Source: Natronorubrum bangense (GTDB lineage: Archaea > Halobacteriota > Halobacteria > Halobacteriales > Natrialbaceae). From it: a DNA stretch of 64,000 nt. The DNA lies in NCBI RefSeq assembly GCF_004799645.1, contig NZ_CP031305.1, positions 1,426,001 to 1,490,000 on the forward strand. The letters run 5' to 3'. A program made the position numbers and the translations under genes. The notes under the pieces are model-generated. The model saw only the letters and a program-made list of their open reading frames with translations, searched no databases and was not told the DNA's origin. Of the stretch, positions 43,746 to 52,516 are shown piece after piece. The number at the start of each line of letters is the position of its first letter. Within the stretch, counting starts at the first letter, position 1.

Positions 43746-44408
43746 GTGCCCGCCCCTAATCACGACCCGGCGTTTCCAACCACGCGAAACGTCATCGAAC
43801 CCGGCTGTGATCGCTGTCCAGCCCTCACCGAGAGCCGTGAGTGTATCTCGTGGGGGGCTGGACCACTCGACGCGAGTCTCGTGGTCGTCGGCGAAGCGCC
43901 CGGGTACGGCACCCCCGAGGCCGACCGCTGGCGAGGTGGTAACTGGACCGGGAAAGCCTACACCTCCCGCCACTCCGGTCGACGAATCCGGCGCATGATC
44001 GCCCAACTCGGCTACGACGAGACGACCTACTACACGAACGCCGTCAAATGCTTTCCGGCAAGCGAGGCGCCAACGACCAACCGTGAGCCAACGGCCGAGG
44101 AGCGCGCGACCTGCCGCGACCATCTACTTGCGGAACTCGAGGCCGTCGACCCCGACGTCGTGCTCGCGACCGGGAAACACGCGACGACAACGGTGCTCGC
44201 CGCCGAGGACCGCACGCTCGAGGGCTTTCTCGAGTGTGTCCTCGAGCCGATGTGGTGTGCCCGCCTCGATGTCTGGCTCGTCCCGATCCTGCATCCATCG
44301 TATCAAGACGTCTGGATCGGGCGTCTGGGGTACGAGCCGGAGGCGTATCTCGAGGCGATTGGGGAGACGATCGAGGACTGTCGCGGCACGACGGGCGAGC
44401 GCCACTGA
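43746..44408 (+). CDS. Uracil-DNA glycosylase, Fe-S (family 4/5) type
   Basis: A 220-residue enzyme expected to remove uracil from DNA. C21 and C24 (GCDRCPAL) with later cysteines in NAVKCFPAS and ERATCRDHLL fit the four ligands of the [4Fe-4S] cluster. Catalytic motif 1 is VVGEAPGYGTPEADR and motif 3 is LHPSYQDVW, as in the family 4/5 enzymes; the motif 1 residue after GEAPG decides between families and I cannot fix it. The start is GTG, with a good TATA box upstream. It stands alone, divergent from the thiolase. Confidence 0.85.
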   Translation: MPAPNHDPAFPTTRNVIEPGCDRCPALTESRECISWGAGPLDASLVVVGEAPGYGTPEADRWRGGNWTGKAYTSRHSGRRIRRMIAQLGYDETTYYTNAVKCFPASEAPTTNREPTAEERATCRDHLLAELEAVDPDVVLATGKHATTTVLAAEDRTLEGFLECVLEPMWCARLDVWLVPILHPSYQDVWIGRLGYEPEAYLEAIGETIEDCRGTTGERH

Positions 44409-44690
44409 CCGTCACCGCAGACAGCACGTGTCTCGAGGGATGACAGATTGCTCAAGGGAGCGATGATGGCCATCCACCCGCTGGACACGTCGCGTGGCGG
44501 GTCGAGATGTTGGTGGCCAGACAGGGTCTACTCGCCGTCTTCGAGTACACGAGACGGACGAATCGACCGACAGCTACCGTAAATCGCACCGCTGTCCCGC
44601 GACTGACGGCCACCGAGTAGGAGTCACATTGAGAGCTGTCGCCGCGTTGCCACCAGTAACCGTTTAGGGTTGTGTGTTGTGGTATCATAC

Positions 44691-45197
44691 ATGAGTCTCG
44701 AGCAACTGTTCGCTCAACTTCCCGACCCTGGCTCGCATGCGTTTCCCGACTACTCGCTTCCGCGCGGGGAGCCGGTGTTGCCGATCGCCGTTACGCACGA
44801 CGAACTCGCGACGGTGCTCGAACTGTACGAGACGTTCCAGCGCGTCGATCCGACCGGGCTGGACTCGAATCCGTATCTCGAGGCGGCGACGACGTACATG
44901 CAACAGACGTTCGGGATCCCACAGTACCGGCCGGACGAACAGCTTCAGGACGATATCGCAGCGCTGCTCAACGATTTTTCCGACGACCTCGGCGGGGACT
45001 CGATGGGTGTGGTCGACGCCACACCGGCCCACCACCGGACGCTGTACTTTTTCCTGATTAGCTGTCGCGGCTATCACGCCGCGCCACACATCCGATTCCA
45101 GCCCGACGAAGCGGCAGTCGAAACGCTGTACGAACTCTACCAGCGGGTGGTCGAGCAGGACGTCTATCTCAAACACCCGTCGTCGGTACTCGAGTGA
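44691..45197 (+). CDS. Haloarchaeal conserved protein, unknown function
   Basis: A 168-residue soluble protein starting MSLEQLFAQLPDPGSHAFPD. It looks mainly alpha-helical, with LELYETFQRVDPTGLDSNP, TTYMQQTFGIPQYRPDEQLQ and LYELYQRVVEQDVYLKHPSS. A His-rich central stretch (ATPAHHRTLYFFLISCRGYH) may be a binding site. I do not recognise a family. ATG 44691 is preferred to an upstream start at 44670 because a TATA-like GTTTAGGG lies about 28 bases before it. Monocistronic. Confidence 0.65.
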   Translation: MSLEQLFAQLPDPGSHAFPDYSLPRGEPVLPIAVTHDELATVLELYETFQRVDPTGLDSNPYLEAATTYMQQTFGIPQYRPDEQLQDDIAALLNDFSDDLGGDSMGVVDATPAHHRTLYFFLISCRGYHAAPHIRFQPDEAAVETLYELYQRVVEQDVYLKHPSSVLE

Positions 45198-45272
45198 AGT
45201 CGACCGGATCAAGAGCGATCAGAAGCGAAAAAAGCTGGACGGCTCTCGAGAGGTGGGCATGGAGTCACCTCC

Positions 45273-45431
45273 TTACCCGGTGAGGAAGCCACCCGGTGGG
45301 ATACGCGTCGTTGGGCGGCCATCCTCGTCCGTCGACTGGCCGTCGCCGAACTGTGGGGAGTGGGCGATCGTTCGTCGTGCCTTTGCGAGTCGCTGCGTTC
45401 CTGCCGTGACAGTTGCAATGATCTTACTCAT
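45273..45431 (-). CDS. 52-residue haloarchaeal microprotein
   Basis: A frame of 53 codons from ATG 45431: MSKIIATVTAGTQRLAKARR, then TIAHSPQFGDGQSTDEDGRP and TTRIPPGGFLTG. Codon use is typical and the frame is followed by a TAA. A minus-strand TATA-like ACTTATGTA lies about 29 bases before the ATG. The N-terminal half is a basic amphipathic helix and the rest is Gly/Pro/Asp-rich. No function can be given. It lies between a plus-strand gene and the peptide ABC operon. Confidence 0.5.
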   Translation of the reverse strand: MSKIIATVTAGTQRLAKARRTIAHSPQFGDGQSTDEDGRPTTRIPPGGFLTG

Positions 45432-45455
45432 ACATGAGTAAATAGAAACGGCGGG

Positions 45456-45465
45456 TACATAAGTA
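45456..45465 (-). promoter_or_regulatory. TATA-like box for the 52-residue microprotein
   Basis: On the minus strand TACTTATGTA lies about 29 bases before ATG 45431. The surrounding 40 bases are AT-rich, unlike the coding sequence on either side. Confidence 0.4.
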
Positions 45466-45645
45466 TTTTCGAGATGAAAGATCGTGTTGGTCAGCCGATG
45501 ACGACCACAGATCGTTCGATAGCGTAAACGAGCTCTTCAAACCCTCTTATCCCCATATACGGCCACGAAATCGATTTAGTTTCGTGGGACTAGCGTCCTA
45601 TTCACACATGTACTAAATCAGAGCGGTACCTCGATGCCGGGGCCG

Positions 45646-46986
45646 TCACCGGTGCATATGACACGCCGCGAAATGTTGTTCAGTCCCGTGTTCGGGTTCG
45701 ACGTCGTAGGCAGGCCGTTCGCGCGCACAGATGCTCTGTTCGGCAAACGACTCGAGCAGCAGGTCGGTTGCCATCTCCCAGCCGTCGCGTTCGTCGTCCG
45801 ACTCGTCCCCGCGACCGGTATCCGTCGCGACCGCGTCGATCGCGTCTTTGACGATCTCGCCCGCGTCCCCGCGCGGGAGGTCGCCGTCGAAGAACTCCCG
45901 GCGAATCTCGGCGGCTGCCATTGGCTCGAACGTGCGCCGTTTGACCGCCCGCATGAACGTCCGTGCGTGCGCCCACTCCTCGTCTGTGAACTCGTACGCC
46001 TCGGGCGCGATCAGCTGTGGACACCGCGTTCGGAACCGACAGCCGGACGGTGGATCCTGCGGGCTTGGCACTTCGCCCTCGAGCACGCCTCGAGCGTCTG
46101 ACTCCCGCGGGTCGGGGACGGGGATCGACTCGAGCAACGCTTTCGTGTACGGATGCTGCGGGTTCTCGAATAGTTCCTCTTTTTCCGCGATTTCGACGAT
46201 GTGGCCGAGATACATCACCGCGACGCGGTCGGAGATATGGCGGATCACGGAGAGGTCGTGGGCGATGAAGAGATAGGTGAGGCCGAACTCCGCCTGCAGT
46301 TCCTCCATCGTATTCATCACCTGTGCCTGAATCGAGACGTCGAGTGCGGAGACGGGTTCGTCACAGACGACGAAGTCGGGGTCGACCGACAGCGCTCGAG
46401 CGAGGTTGATCCGCTGGCGTTGCCCGCCGGAGAAGGCGTGGGGGTAGCGGTTGTAGTGTCGCGGATCGAGCCCGACTTTCTCGAGTAACTCCTTTGCCCG
46501 TGCCTCCCGGCCCTCGTCGTCGAACATGTCGTGGGCGCGCATCGGCTCCTCGATGATCTGTCCGACCTTCATGCGGGGATCGAGCGACGACTGGGGGTCC
46601 TGAAAGATCATCTGGATCTCCGAGCGCTTCTGCCGGAGTTCCTCGCCGCTTAGCTCGGCTAAGTCGTCGTTTTTGAACGTGATCGTCCCGTCGGTCGGAT
46701 CGAGCAGTCGGAGCAGCGTCCGCCCGAGCGTGCTCTTCCCACAGCCGGACTCGCCAACGAGCCCCAGCGTCTCGCCCATTGTGATCTCGAAGGAGACGTC
46801 GTCGACTGCTTTCACCTGGTCGACGCCAAAGCTCACTGGCGGGAACTGATCGGTCTCGAGGCTGATACCCGCGAGCAGTCCCGACTCGGACGCGAAATAT
46901 TTCGACAGCCCGTCGACCTCGAGCAACGTCTCCCCGTGGGGGATCTCGGTCTCGCCGAAGCCGATCGGATCGTCGGGTTTGCTCAT
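45646..46986 (-). CDS. dppF: Dipeptide/oligopeptide ABC transporter ATPase (DppF-like)
   Basis: A 446-residue ATPase, last gene of the operon. Walker A is [20 protein letters not shown], the signature is [17 protein letters not shown], and Walker B is [19 protein letters not shown]-terminal oligopeptide-transport segment with [17 protein letters not shown] follows. Usual members have 320-350 residues; this one has an insertion near residues 28-58 and about 95 extra C-terminal residues, acidic and ending [11 protein letters not shown]. Its ATG overlaps the dppD stop, and a full Shine-Dalgarno sequence lies inside dppD. Confidence 0.9.
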   Translation of the reverse strand: MSKPDDPIGFGETEIPHGETLLEVDGLSKYFASESGLLAGISLETDQFPPVSFGVDQVKAVDDVSFEITMGETLGLVGESGCGKSTLGRTLLRLLDPTDGTITFKNDDLAELSGEELRQKRSEIQMIFQDPQSSLDPRMKVGQIIEEPMRAHDMFDDEGREARAKELLEKVGLDPRHYNRYPHAFSGGQRQRINLARALSVDPDFVVCDEPVSALDVSIQAQVMNTMEELQAEFGLTYLFIAHDLSVIRHISDRVAVMYLGHIVEIAEKEELFENPQHPYTKALLESIPVPDPRESDARGVLEGEVPSPQDPPSGCRFRTRCPQLIAPEAYEFTDEEWAHARTFMRAVKRRTFEPMAAAEIRREFFDGDLPRGDAGEIVKDAIDAVATDTGRGDESDDERDGWEMATDLLLESFAEQSICARERPAYDVEPEHGTEQHFAACHMHR

Positions 46987-48149
46987 CGTGACTCACCTCC
47001 GTCCGTCGAGGCGTGTTCTCCCTCGGCGGCTGATCCCCGCTCAGCTTCCGTCTCTCCGCCGCTCGGCTTGGCGTCCGCGCCGTCCTCGAGGGGCGTGCTC
47101 TCGTCGTAGCCCACATCGAAGACGCCGTGTTTCACGCAGGCTGCTCGATGTGGGTAGCCGTCGGCACGATCGACCTCGAGTGGCTCCGGATGAACGCGGG
47201 TACAGACCTCGCGTGCGTCGGGGCAGCGAGGATGGAACCGACAGCCAGACGGCGGGTTGATTGCTTCGGGCATCACGCCTTCGATGGGCTCGAGTTCCTC
47301 GACGGTTCGATCGGGCCGGGGCATCGAGTTGAGTAGGGCCTTGGTGTACGGATGGTTCGTCTCGTAGAACAGCTCGTCGACGGGAGCCTGTTCGACGATC
47401 TCACCGAGGTACATCACGTTCACGCGGTCACAGATTTCGGCGACGACGCCCATATCGTGGGTGACCCAGATAAAACTCGTGTCGTAGCGATCCTGCAGGT
47501 CGTCGACGAGATCTAGAATCTGCCCTTCGACGGTGACGTCGAGTGCGGTCGTCGGCTCGTCGGCGATGATCAGGTTCGGCTCACAGGCCAGCGCCATCGC
47601 GATCAGCACGCGCTGGCGCATCCCGCCCGAGAACTGGTGTGGGTACTCCTCATAGCGCTCTTTAGGATCGGGAATGCCGACCTCACGGAGCATCCGGATC
47701 GCCTCGGCTTTTGCCTCTGCACTCGAGAGATCCCGGTTGAGTTCGATGAACTCCCGGAGCTGACCACCGACCGTGAACACGGGATTCAGCGACTCCATCG
47801 GGTCCTGAAAGATCACGGCGATCTCTCGGCCTCGAACCTGTTCACGCATTGCAGCCTCTGAGAGCATGTCGGGGTGTTCGTGACGGTCGCCGTCGGGACC
47901 GTCCTCGAGGTCGAATATCGTCTTCCCCTTGTACTCGATCGTGCCGCCGACGATCTTGCCGGGACTGTCGACGAGGCGCAACAGGCTCATCGAGGCGACT
48001 GATTTGCCGGCGCCCGACTCACCGACGAGGCCGACGATTTCGCCTTCGTAGACCTCGAAGGAGATGCCGTCGACGGCACGGACGGTGCCGGTTTCTGTGA
48101 AGAACTGTGTCTTGAGATTCTCGACGCGAAGGAGTGGATCGGTACTCAT
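46983..48149 (-). CDS. dppD: Dipeptide/oligopeptide ABC transporter ATPase (DppD-like)
   Basis: A 388-residue ATPase. Walker A is [20 protein letters not shown], the signature [18 protein letters not shown], and Walker [19 protein letters not shown]-terminal oligopeptide segment carries [15 protein letters not shown]. The last 45 residues are a variable Glu/Gly/Asp-rich tail. It starts three bases after the dppC stop and overlaps dppF by four bases (ATGA). It pairs with DppF to power uptake through DppB and DppC. Confidence 0.92.
   Translation of the reverse strand: MSTDPLLRVENLKTQFFTETGTVRAVDGISFEVYEGEIVGLVGESGAGKSVASMSLLRLVDSPGKIVGGTIEYKGKTIFDLEDGPDGDRHEHPDMLSEAAMREQVRGREIAVIFQDPMESLNPVFTVGGQLREFIELNRDLSSAEAKAEAIRMLREVGIPDPKERYEEYPHQFSGGMRQRVLIAMALACEPNLIIADEPTTALDVTVEGQILDLVDDLQDRYDTSFIWVTHDMGVVAEICDRVNVMYLGEIVEQAPVDELFYETNHPYTKALLNSMPRPDRTVEELEPIEGVMPEAINPPSGCRFHPRCPDAREVCTRVHPEPLEVDRADGYPHRAACVKHGVFDVGYDESTPLEDGADAKPSGGETEAERGSAAEGEHASTDGGESR
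46993..47000 (-). promoter_or_regulatory. Shine-Dalgarno for dppF
   Basis: GGAGGTGA lies six bases before the dppF ATG, inside the last codons of dppD. It is perfect to the 16S rRNA 3-prime end and fixes the dppF start. Confidence 0.7.
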
Positions 48150-48152
48150 GGG

Positions 48153-49178
48153 TTACTCTTTGATTCGTGGGTCCAGCGCGTCCTGTAGCCCGTCGCCGAA
48201 CAGGTTGAAGCCCATAATCGTCACGAGGATCGCCAGCCCGGGCCAGATCGACAGCCAGATGTTCGAGTGCATATACCGGCCGTGGGCGATTCGTAGCATC
48301 TCGCCCCAGTCGGGTGTCGGCGGCTGGGCACCGTAGCCCAGGAAGGAGAGGCCGGCGACGATCAGGATCGTCACGCCGATCTGTAACGTTGCATACACCA
48401 TCACGGGTGCGAAGCTGTTCGGGATAACGTGTCTGCGGATGATGTTGCGGTCTTTGACGCCGGCGGCGCGGGCCGCCTCGATGTAGTCCATCTCCCGGAC
48501 CGACAGCACGCGACTGCGGATAATTCGAGCGAAGACGGGGATGAAGGTCAGCCCGACTCCGACGACGGCAAAGCGGATGTCCGGACTGCCATCGCTGATG
48601 AAGACGATGAAGACGATGATCAGGACGAGCGGCGGAATCGCGTACAGCGTTTCGACGGCTCGCATCAACACGTCGTCGGTCCGCCCCCCGTAGTAGCCGG
48701 CGATGGAGCCAATGATCGTCCCGCCGATCAGCCCGATCGCGGTCGAGAAGATGCCGACGCTGACTGATACCTGCGAGCCGTAGATGATGCGGGTAAAGTA
48801 ATCACGACCCTGCGGGTCGGTTCCCAGCGGGTGTGAAAGCGTCCCCCCGTCGACGAACGCCGGCGGGACGTTTCGTTGGGCTTCGCCCGATTCAGGGAGT
48901 GCCGTCGGATGGTCGAAGATCGGCAGCGTCTGCGCGGCGGTGTAATCCGATATCGTCCCGAACGTGAGCCGCGAGAGGTTGCTGTCGATCGCCACGAACG
49001 TCGCGATAAACAGGACGGCTGCGACGATGTAGAACCCGAATCGAGCGGTCGTGTCGCGTTTGACCTTCGCCAGCGTGTACCGCCAACCAACGCGGGCTTC
49101 GATCTCTTCGTCTGCGGTCCCGCTTTCCGTCTGTCTGCCTGGCTCTTGGTCTTCGAGCTGTGATTCGGTCGTTGCCAT
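48153..49178 (-). CDS. dppC: Peptide ABC transporter permease (DppC-like)
   Basis: A 341-residue permease with about six helices. After a soluble N-terminus of about 45 residues comes the first helix (FYIVAAVLFIATFVAIDSN), a Thr/Pro-rich extracellular part, then the transport domain with the EAA-loop EMDYIEAARAAGVKDRNIIR that contacts the ATPases. The end GFNLFGDGLQDALDPRIKE is the usual DppC ending. A strong Shine-Dalgarno precedes the ATG. It follows dppB after 23 bases. Confidence 0.92.
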   Translation of the reverse strand: MATTESQLEDQEPGRQTESGTADEEIEARVGWRYTLAKVKRDTTARFGFYIVAAVLFIATFVAIDSNLSRLTFGTISDYTAAQTLPIFDHPTALPESGEAQRNVPPAFVDGGTLSHPLGTDPQGRDYFTRIIYGSQVSVSVGIFSTAIGLIGGTIIGSIAGYYGGRTDDVLMRAVETLYAIPPLVLIIVFIVFISDGSPDIRFAVVGVGLTFIPVFARIIRSRVLSVREMDYIEAARAAGVKDRNIIRRHVIPNSFAPVMVYATLQIGVTILIVAGLSFLGYGAQPPTPDWGEMLRIAHGRYMHSNIWLSIWPGLAILVTIMGFNLFGDGLQDALDPRIKE

Positions 49179-49185
49179 TCAGGGG

Positions 49186-49193
49186 TCACCTCC
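49186..49193 (-). promoter_or_regulatory. Shine-Dalgarno for dppC
   Basis: GGAGGTGA is seven bases before the dppC ATG in the dppB-dppC gap. It decides the dppC start and shows that internal operon genes use leadered initiation. Confidence 0.7.
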
Positions 49194-49201
49194 ACTCATC
49201 G

Positions 49202-50194
49202 TTACTCTCCGTAGGTTACGCGGGGATCGATGTACGCGTACGAGATGTCGGTGATGACGACGCCGATGACGAAGATGGCGCCGAGCACCATCGTGATCCC
49301 CATGATCAGCTGGTAGTCGAGTTGCTGTATCGCCTCGATGAACAGCCGGCCCATCCCGTTGATCGCGAAAACGGTCTCGATCAACACCGCGCCACCCAGC
49401 GCCGTCGAGAGGTTGAGTCCGACGATCGTAATGATCGGCAACTGTGCCGACCGGAACGCGTGCTTTTGGAGGATCGTCCGCTCGGGAACGCCATAGGCGC
49501 GGGCGAGTTTGACATAATCCTCCTGGAGCGATTCGATCATCTGGGTCCGCTCGACGCGCATCAGCGTCGCCATCTGTAGTGTACCCAGGGCGACCATCGG
49601 CAGAAGCAGATGTCTGATCGATTCGATCCAGTGTTCGATGTAGCTGTCGTGGCCCGCCGCCGCTGGCGGCTGCCACGGATAGACCAGCCCTGCAGACGGC
49701 AGGACACCGAGCCGAACCGCGAAGACGATGATCAGCATGATCCCGATCCAGAACGACGGCGTACTGACACCGATGAGCGCGATGATTCGTGAGATGTGGT
49801 CGGTCGGCTTGTTTCGTCGCTTCGCGGCGATGATGCCGAGTGGAATCGCCGTCACGAGCGCGAAGACGTACGCCGACAACACCAGCAACAGCGTCGGTCC
49901 GGCACGCTCGAGCATGAGCTCAGAGACCGGTCGCCGGCGATGGATACTGTAGCCCAGATCACCCTGGACGAGCCCGGTCATATAGTTCCAGTATCGGACG
50001 TGAACCGGCTGATCGAGTCCGTAGCGTGCCTCGATCGTCCTGACGAGTTCTTCGTCGGCCTGTTGGCCCTGCAGCATGAGCCGGACCGGATCACCCGGTG
50101 CCAGGTTCGCCAGTACGAACGTGATGATGGAGATCCCGATGAGAACCGGAATCGCCTGCAGTAGCCGGTAGACCGTATACTTGAGCAGTCCCAT
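49202..50194 (-). CDS. dppB: Peptide ABC transporter permease (DppB-like)
   Basis: A 330-residue permease with the DppB start MGLLKYTVYRLLQAIPVLIG and an N-terminal membrane helix followed by an extracellular part (PGDPVRLMLQGQQADEELV). The EAA loop is SLQEDYVKLARAYGVPERTI, and the end YAYIDPRVTYGE is typical. It is the first permease gene after the binding protein, 115 bases downstream of it, and precedes dppC. Confidence 0.92.
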   Translation of the reverse strand: MGLLKYTVYRLLQAIPVLIGISIITFVLANLAPGDPVRLMLQGQQADEELVRTIEARYGLDQPVHVRYWNYMTGLVQGDLGYSIHRRRPVSELMLERAGPTLLLVLSAYVFALVTAIPLGIIAAKRRNKPTDHISRIIALIGVSTPSFWIGIMLIIVFAVRLGVLPSAGLVYPWQPPAAAGHDSYIEHWIESIRHLLLPMVALGTLQMATLMRVERTQMIESLQEDYVKLARAYGVPERTILQKHAFRSAQLPIITIVGLNLSTALGGAVLIETVFAINGMGRLFIEAIQQLDYQLIMGITMVLGAIFVIGVVITDISYAYIDPRVTYGE

Positions 50195-50309
50195 ATCGTT
50201 CGATTTCGTTTAGATGGTCGTGTCGTCGTTTCGTGCGCTATCCGCCCGGTTCGGATCGGCCGTCTGTCGCTCTCTCACCTGTCGTACGGAAACGGCAGGC
50301 TCGAGTGGC

Positions 50310-51914
50310 TTACTCCTCGAGACTGACGTTGTTCTCGTCGGAGACGAGCTCCGGGTTGTACGAGACGTTCGGGTGGGGCTGTTTGCCCTGGACGTACTCC
50401 TGGGTCGCAATCGTGTTGTGTTCGGAGTACGCCGGCATGACGGGTACCTCCTCGATGATCTCGTTGATCACGTCGGTGTAGAGTTCGCGTCGATCGTCCT
50501 GATCGGCCGTCTCTCGTGCCTCGAGGATGTTGTCGTGGAAGTCGTCGCTGCCCTCGTAGAAGTGGCCCTGCGTGACGCCGGCGTTCTCCTCGTGAAAGAG
50601 GTTGTAGAAGTACACGTCGGGGTCGGGACCACCGGTCCAGCCGAGGATGTACATCTCGTAGTCCTCCGCGTCGCCCGAAATGTAGGTATCAGTCAGCGTC
50701 GCGAAATCCAGACTCTGAACCTCGGCATCGTATCCGAGTTCGTCCAGCCGGGAGACGATCACCTCACCTAACGCGATACGAACGTCGTCCGGCGGGACGA
50801 TAACCGTCGGGTTCCAGTCGTCGGGATCGTCGAGTCCCTCCTCGAGGAGCGCCGCAGCCTCGTCGGGATCGTAGCCCGGCGGCTCTTCCTCGATCGAGAA
50901 GTCCCAGCCGAGATCGTCGACGATCGGTGGGATCGGCGTCTCCATCGGCGTTGCGCTCTCGCCGAGGTTCGCATCGACGAACTCGGACATCGAGAACGCG
51001 TGGGCGATCCCTCGACGGACGTCTGGATCGGCCGTCTCGCCGTCGTTGCAGTTGAACGCAACGTACTGGTAGGAGGGGCTTTCGGTCCGGTGGACCTCGA
51101 TCCCCTCCTCGCCTTCGATCTGGTCCCAGTCTTCCGGCGGCACCGTCGCGATCGCGTCCGTGTCGCCTGCGAGGATCTGGGAGACCCGACCCGCGTCGTC
51201 TTCTGCGGCCTCGAATCGGACTGACTCGAGTTCGGGCTGGGGATCGCCCCAGTACTCGTCCCACCGCTCGAGTTCGACGTACTCATCTGAGGTCCAGTCT
51301 TCGAAGGTAAACGGGCCGCAGCCGACGGGATTCGTGTTGTATGCGTCGCGGTCGTCCGTCCGGACCGACTCGTTGACGATGTACGTCGCTACCGTGAGCG
51401 TCGTGAACGCACCATAGGGGTGCTCGAGGTCGATCTGAACGGTGTGCTCGTCGACGGGTTCGGTGCCGTCGACGTCGATGAAGTCGAACTCCGGGCGGTT
51501 GTCGGTGTCCTCCTCGATGGGCGCAGTAAACGAGTGGACGACGTCGTCGGCGGTGACAGGATCGCCGTTGTGGAACTCCGCGTCCTCGACGATCTCGATG
51601 ATGTATCGTTCTCCGTCCCGTTCTTCTTCGGGGTCGCCGGCAGCGATCTTCGGCTGGAGTTCGAGGTCGTAGTCGTACTCGTAGAGGCCGTCGTAGACCT
51701 GGTGGATGACCTGCGCGCTGTAGGCGTCGTTCGAGATGATCGGATCGAAGTCGCCTTCGGGATTCACCTCTTGGGTGTAGAGGAGCCCATCCTCAGGTCC
51801 TTCATCCCCACCGATACAGCCAGCAACCAGGGCTGTACCAACCGCTGCACCTGATGCAAGAACCCGCCGTCGCGTAGCGGTGAACTGATCGTATACCATC
51901 CTTTTGTCCAACAT
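50310..51914 (-). CDS. dppA: Peptide ABC transporter substrate-binding lipoprotein (DppA-like)
   Basis: A 534-residue SBP family 5 protein. From ATG 51914 (or ATG 51899) it has TATRRRVLASGAAVGTAL with a twin-Arg motif and lipobox LVAGC, so it is Tat-exported and lipid-anchored. Inside the mature protein, VTADDVVHSFTAPIEED, YNTNPVGCGPFTFEDW and VRRGIAHAFSMSEFVDANLG match the family. The length is normal. It binds peptides or similar solutes outside the cell and delivers them to DppB/DppC. First gene of the dppABCDF order on the minus strand. The ligand cannot be fixed by sequence. Confidence 0.92.
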   Translation of the reverse strand: MLDKRMVYDQFTATRRRVLASGAAVGTALVAGCIGGDEGPEDGLLYTQEVNPEGDFDPIISNDAYSAQVIHQVYDGLYEYDYDLELQPKIAAGDPEEERDGERYIIEIVEDAEFHNGDPVTADDVVHSFTAPIEEDTDNRPEFDFIDVDGTEPVDEHTVQIDLEHPYGAFTTLTVATYIVNESVRTDDRDAYNTNPVGCGPFTFEDWTSDEYVELERWDEYWGDPQPELESVRFEAAEDDAGRVSQILAGDTDAIATVPPEDWDQIEGEEGIEVHRTESPSYQYVAFNCNDGETADPDVRRGIAHAFSMSEFVDANLGESATPMETPIPPIVDDLGWDFSIEEEPPGYDPDEAAALLEEGLDDPDDWNPTVIVPPDDVRIALGEVIVSRLDELGYDAEVQSLDFATLTDTYISGDAEDYEMYILGWTGGPDPDVYFYNLFHEENAGVTQGHFYEGSDDFHDNILEARETADQDDRRELYTDVINEIIEEVPVMPAYSEHNTIATQEYVQGKQPHPNVSYNPELVSDENNVSLEE

Positions 51915-52095
51915 GATCCATGTATATTGGTAGCAGGGATCTAAAGCAGTCAAGAAGCTGTTACCGTAACCGTATCTGTACAGTCACCCTCATTTTTGTC
52001 CGTTGGTGTATACGACATCGACTGTGAAACGCGGTAGTGACTGAGACGGGCAACAGACCGGTGGCATTTTTGTTGTGGCACCAGTGAGAGTTCGT

Positions 52096-52515
52096 ATGAA
52101 CTACAGGGCGGTCGAGACGGACGCCGAATACATCGCCCGCCTCGAGACCGGTGCCGACTGGCGGGCCGAGATCGAGTCGCTCGCGAACGACGTCGACGCT
52201 GATGCGGCCTGGTTTAGCGCCCTCGGTGCGGTCCAGGACGCCGAATGCTGGTTTTACGACCAGGACGACTGCGAGTACTACCCACTCGAGTTCGACGAGC
52301 CACTCGAGGTCGCCAGTTGCGTGGGCAACGTCTCGTGGCTGGACGGAGAGCGCTTTGCACATACCCATGCGGTACTCTCGGACTCCGAGGGCAACGCCGT
52401 CGCGGGCCACCTCAACGAAGCGACGGTCTGGGCCGGCGAGGTCTACATGCGCGTTTTCGAGGATGAGCTAGTGCGCGAGTACGACGAGACCACCGACCTC
52501 GACCTCTGGCTCTGA
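52096..52515 (+). CDS. PPC/DUF296 domain protein
   Basis: A 139-residue protein starting MNYRAVETDAEYIARLETGA. It is a single PPC (DUF296) domain: strand-helix pattern with AAWFSALGAVQDAECWFYDQ, GNVSWLDGERFAHTHAVLSD, and GNAVAGHLNEATVWAGEVYM. The His residues in THAVLSD and GHLNEA are the conserved ones of the family. Plant relatives are AT-hook DNA-binding proteins; prokaryotic stand-alone forms have no certain function. It lies one base before polC and is likely co-transcribed with it. Confidence 0.82.
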   Translation: MNYRAVETDAEYIARLETGADWRAEIESLANDVDADAAWFSALGAVQDAECWFYDQDDCEYYPLEFDEPLEVASCVGNVSWLDGERFAHTHAVLSDSEGNAVAGHLNEATVWAGEVYMRVFEDELVREYDETTDLDLWL

Positions 52516-52516
52516 T

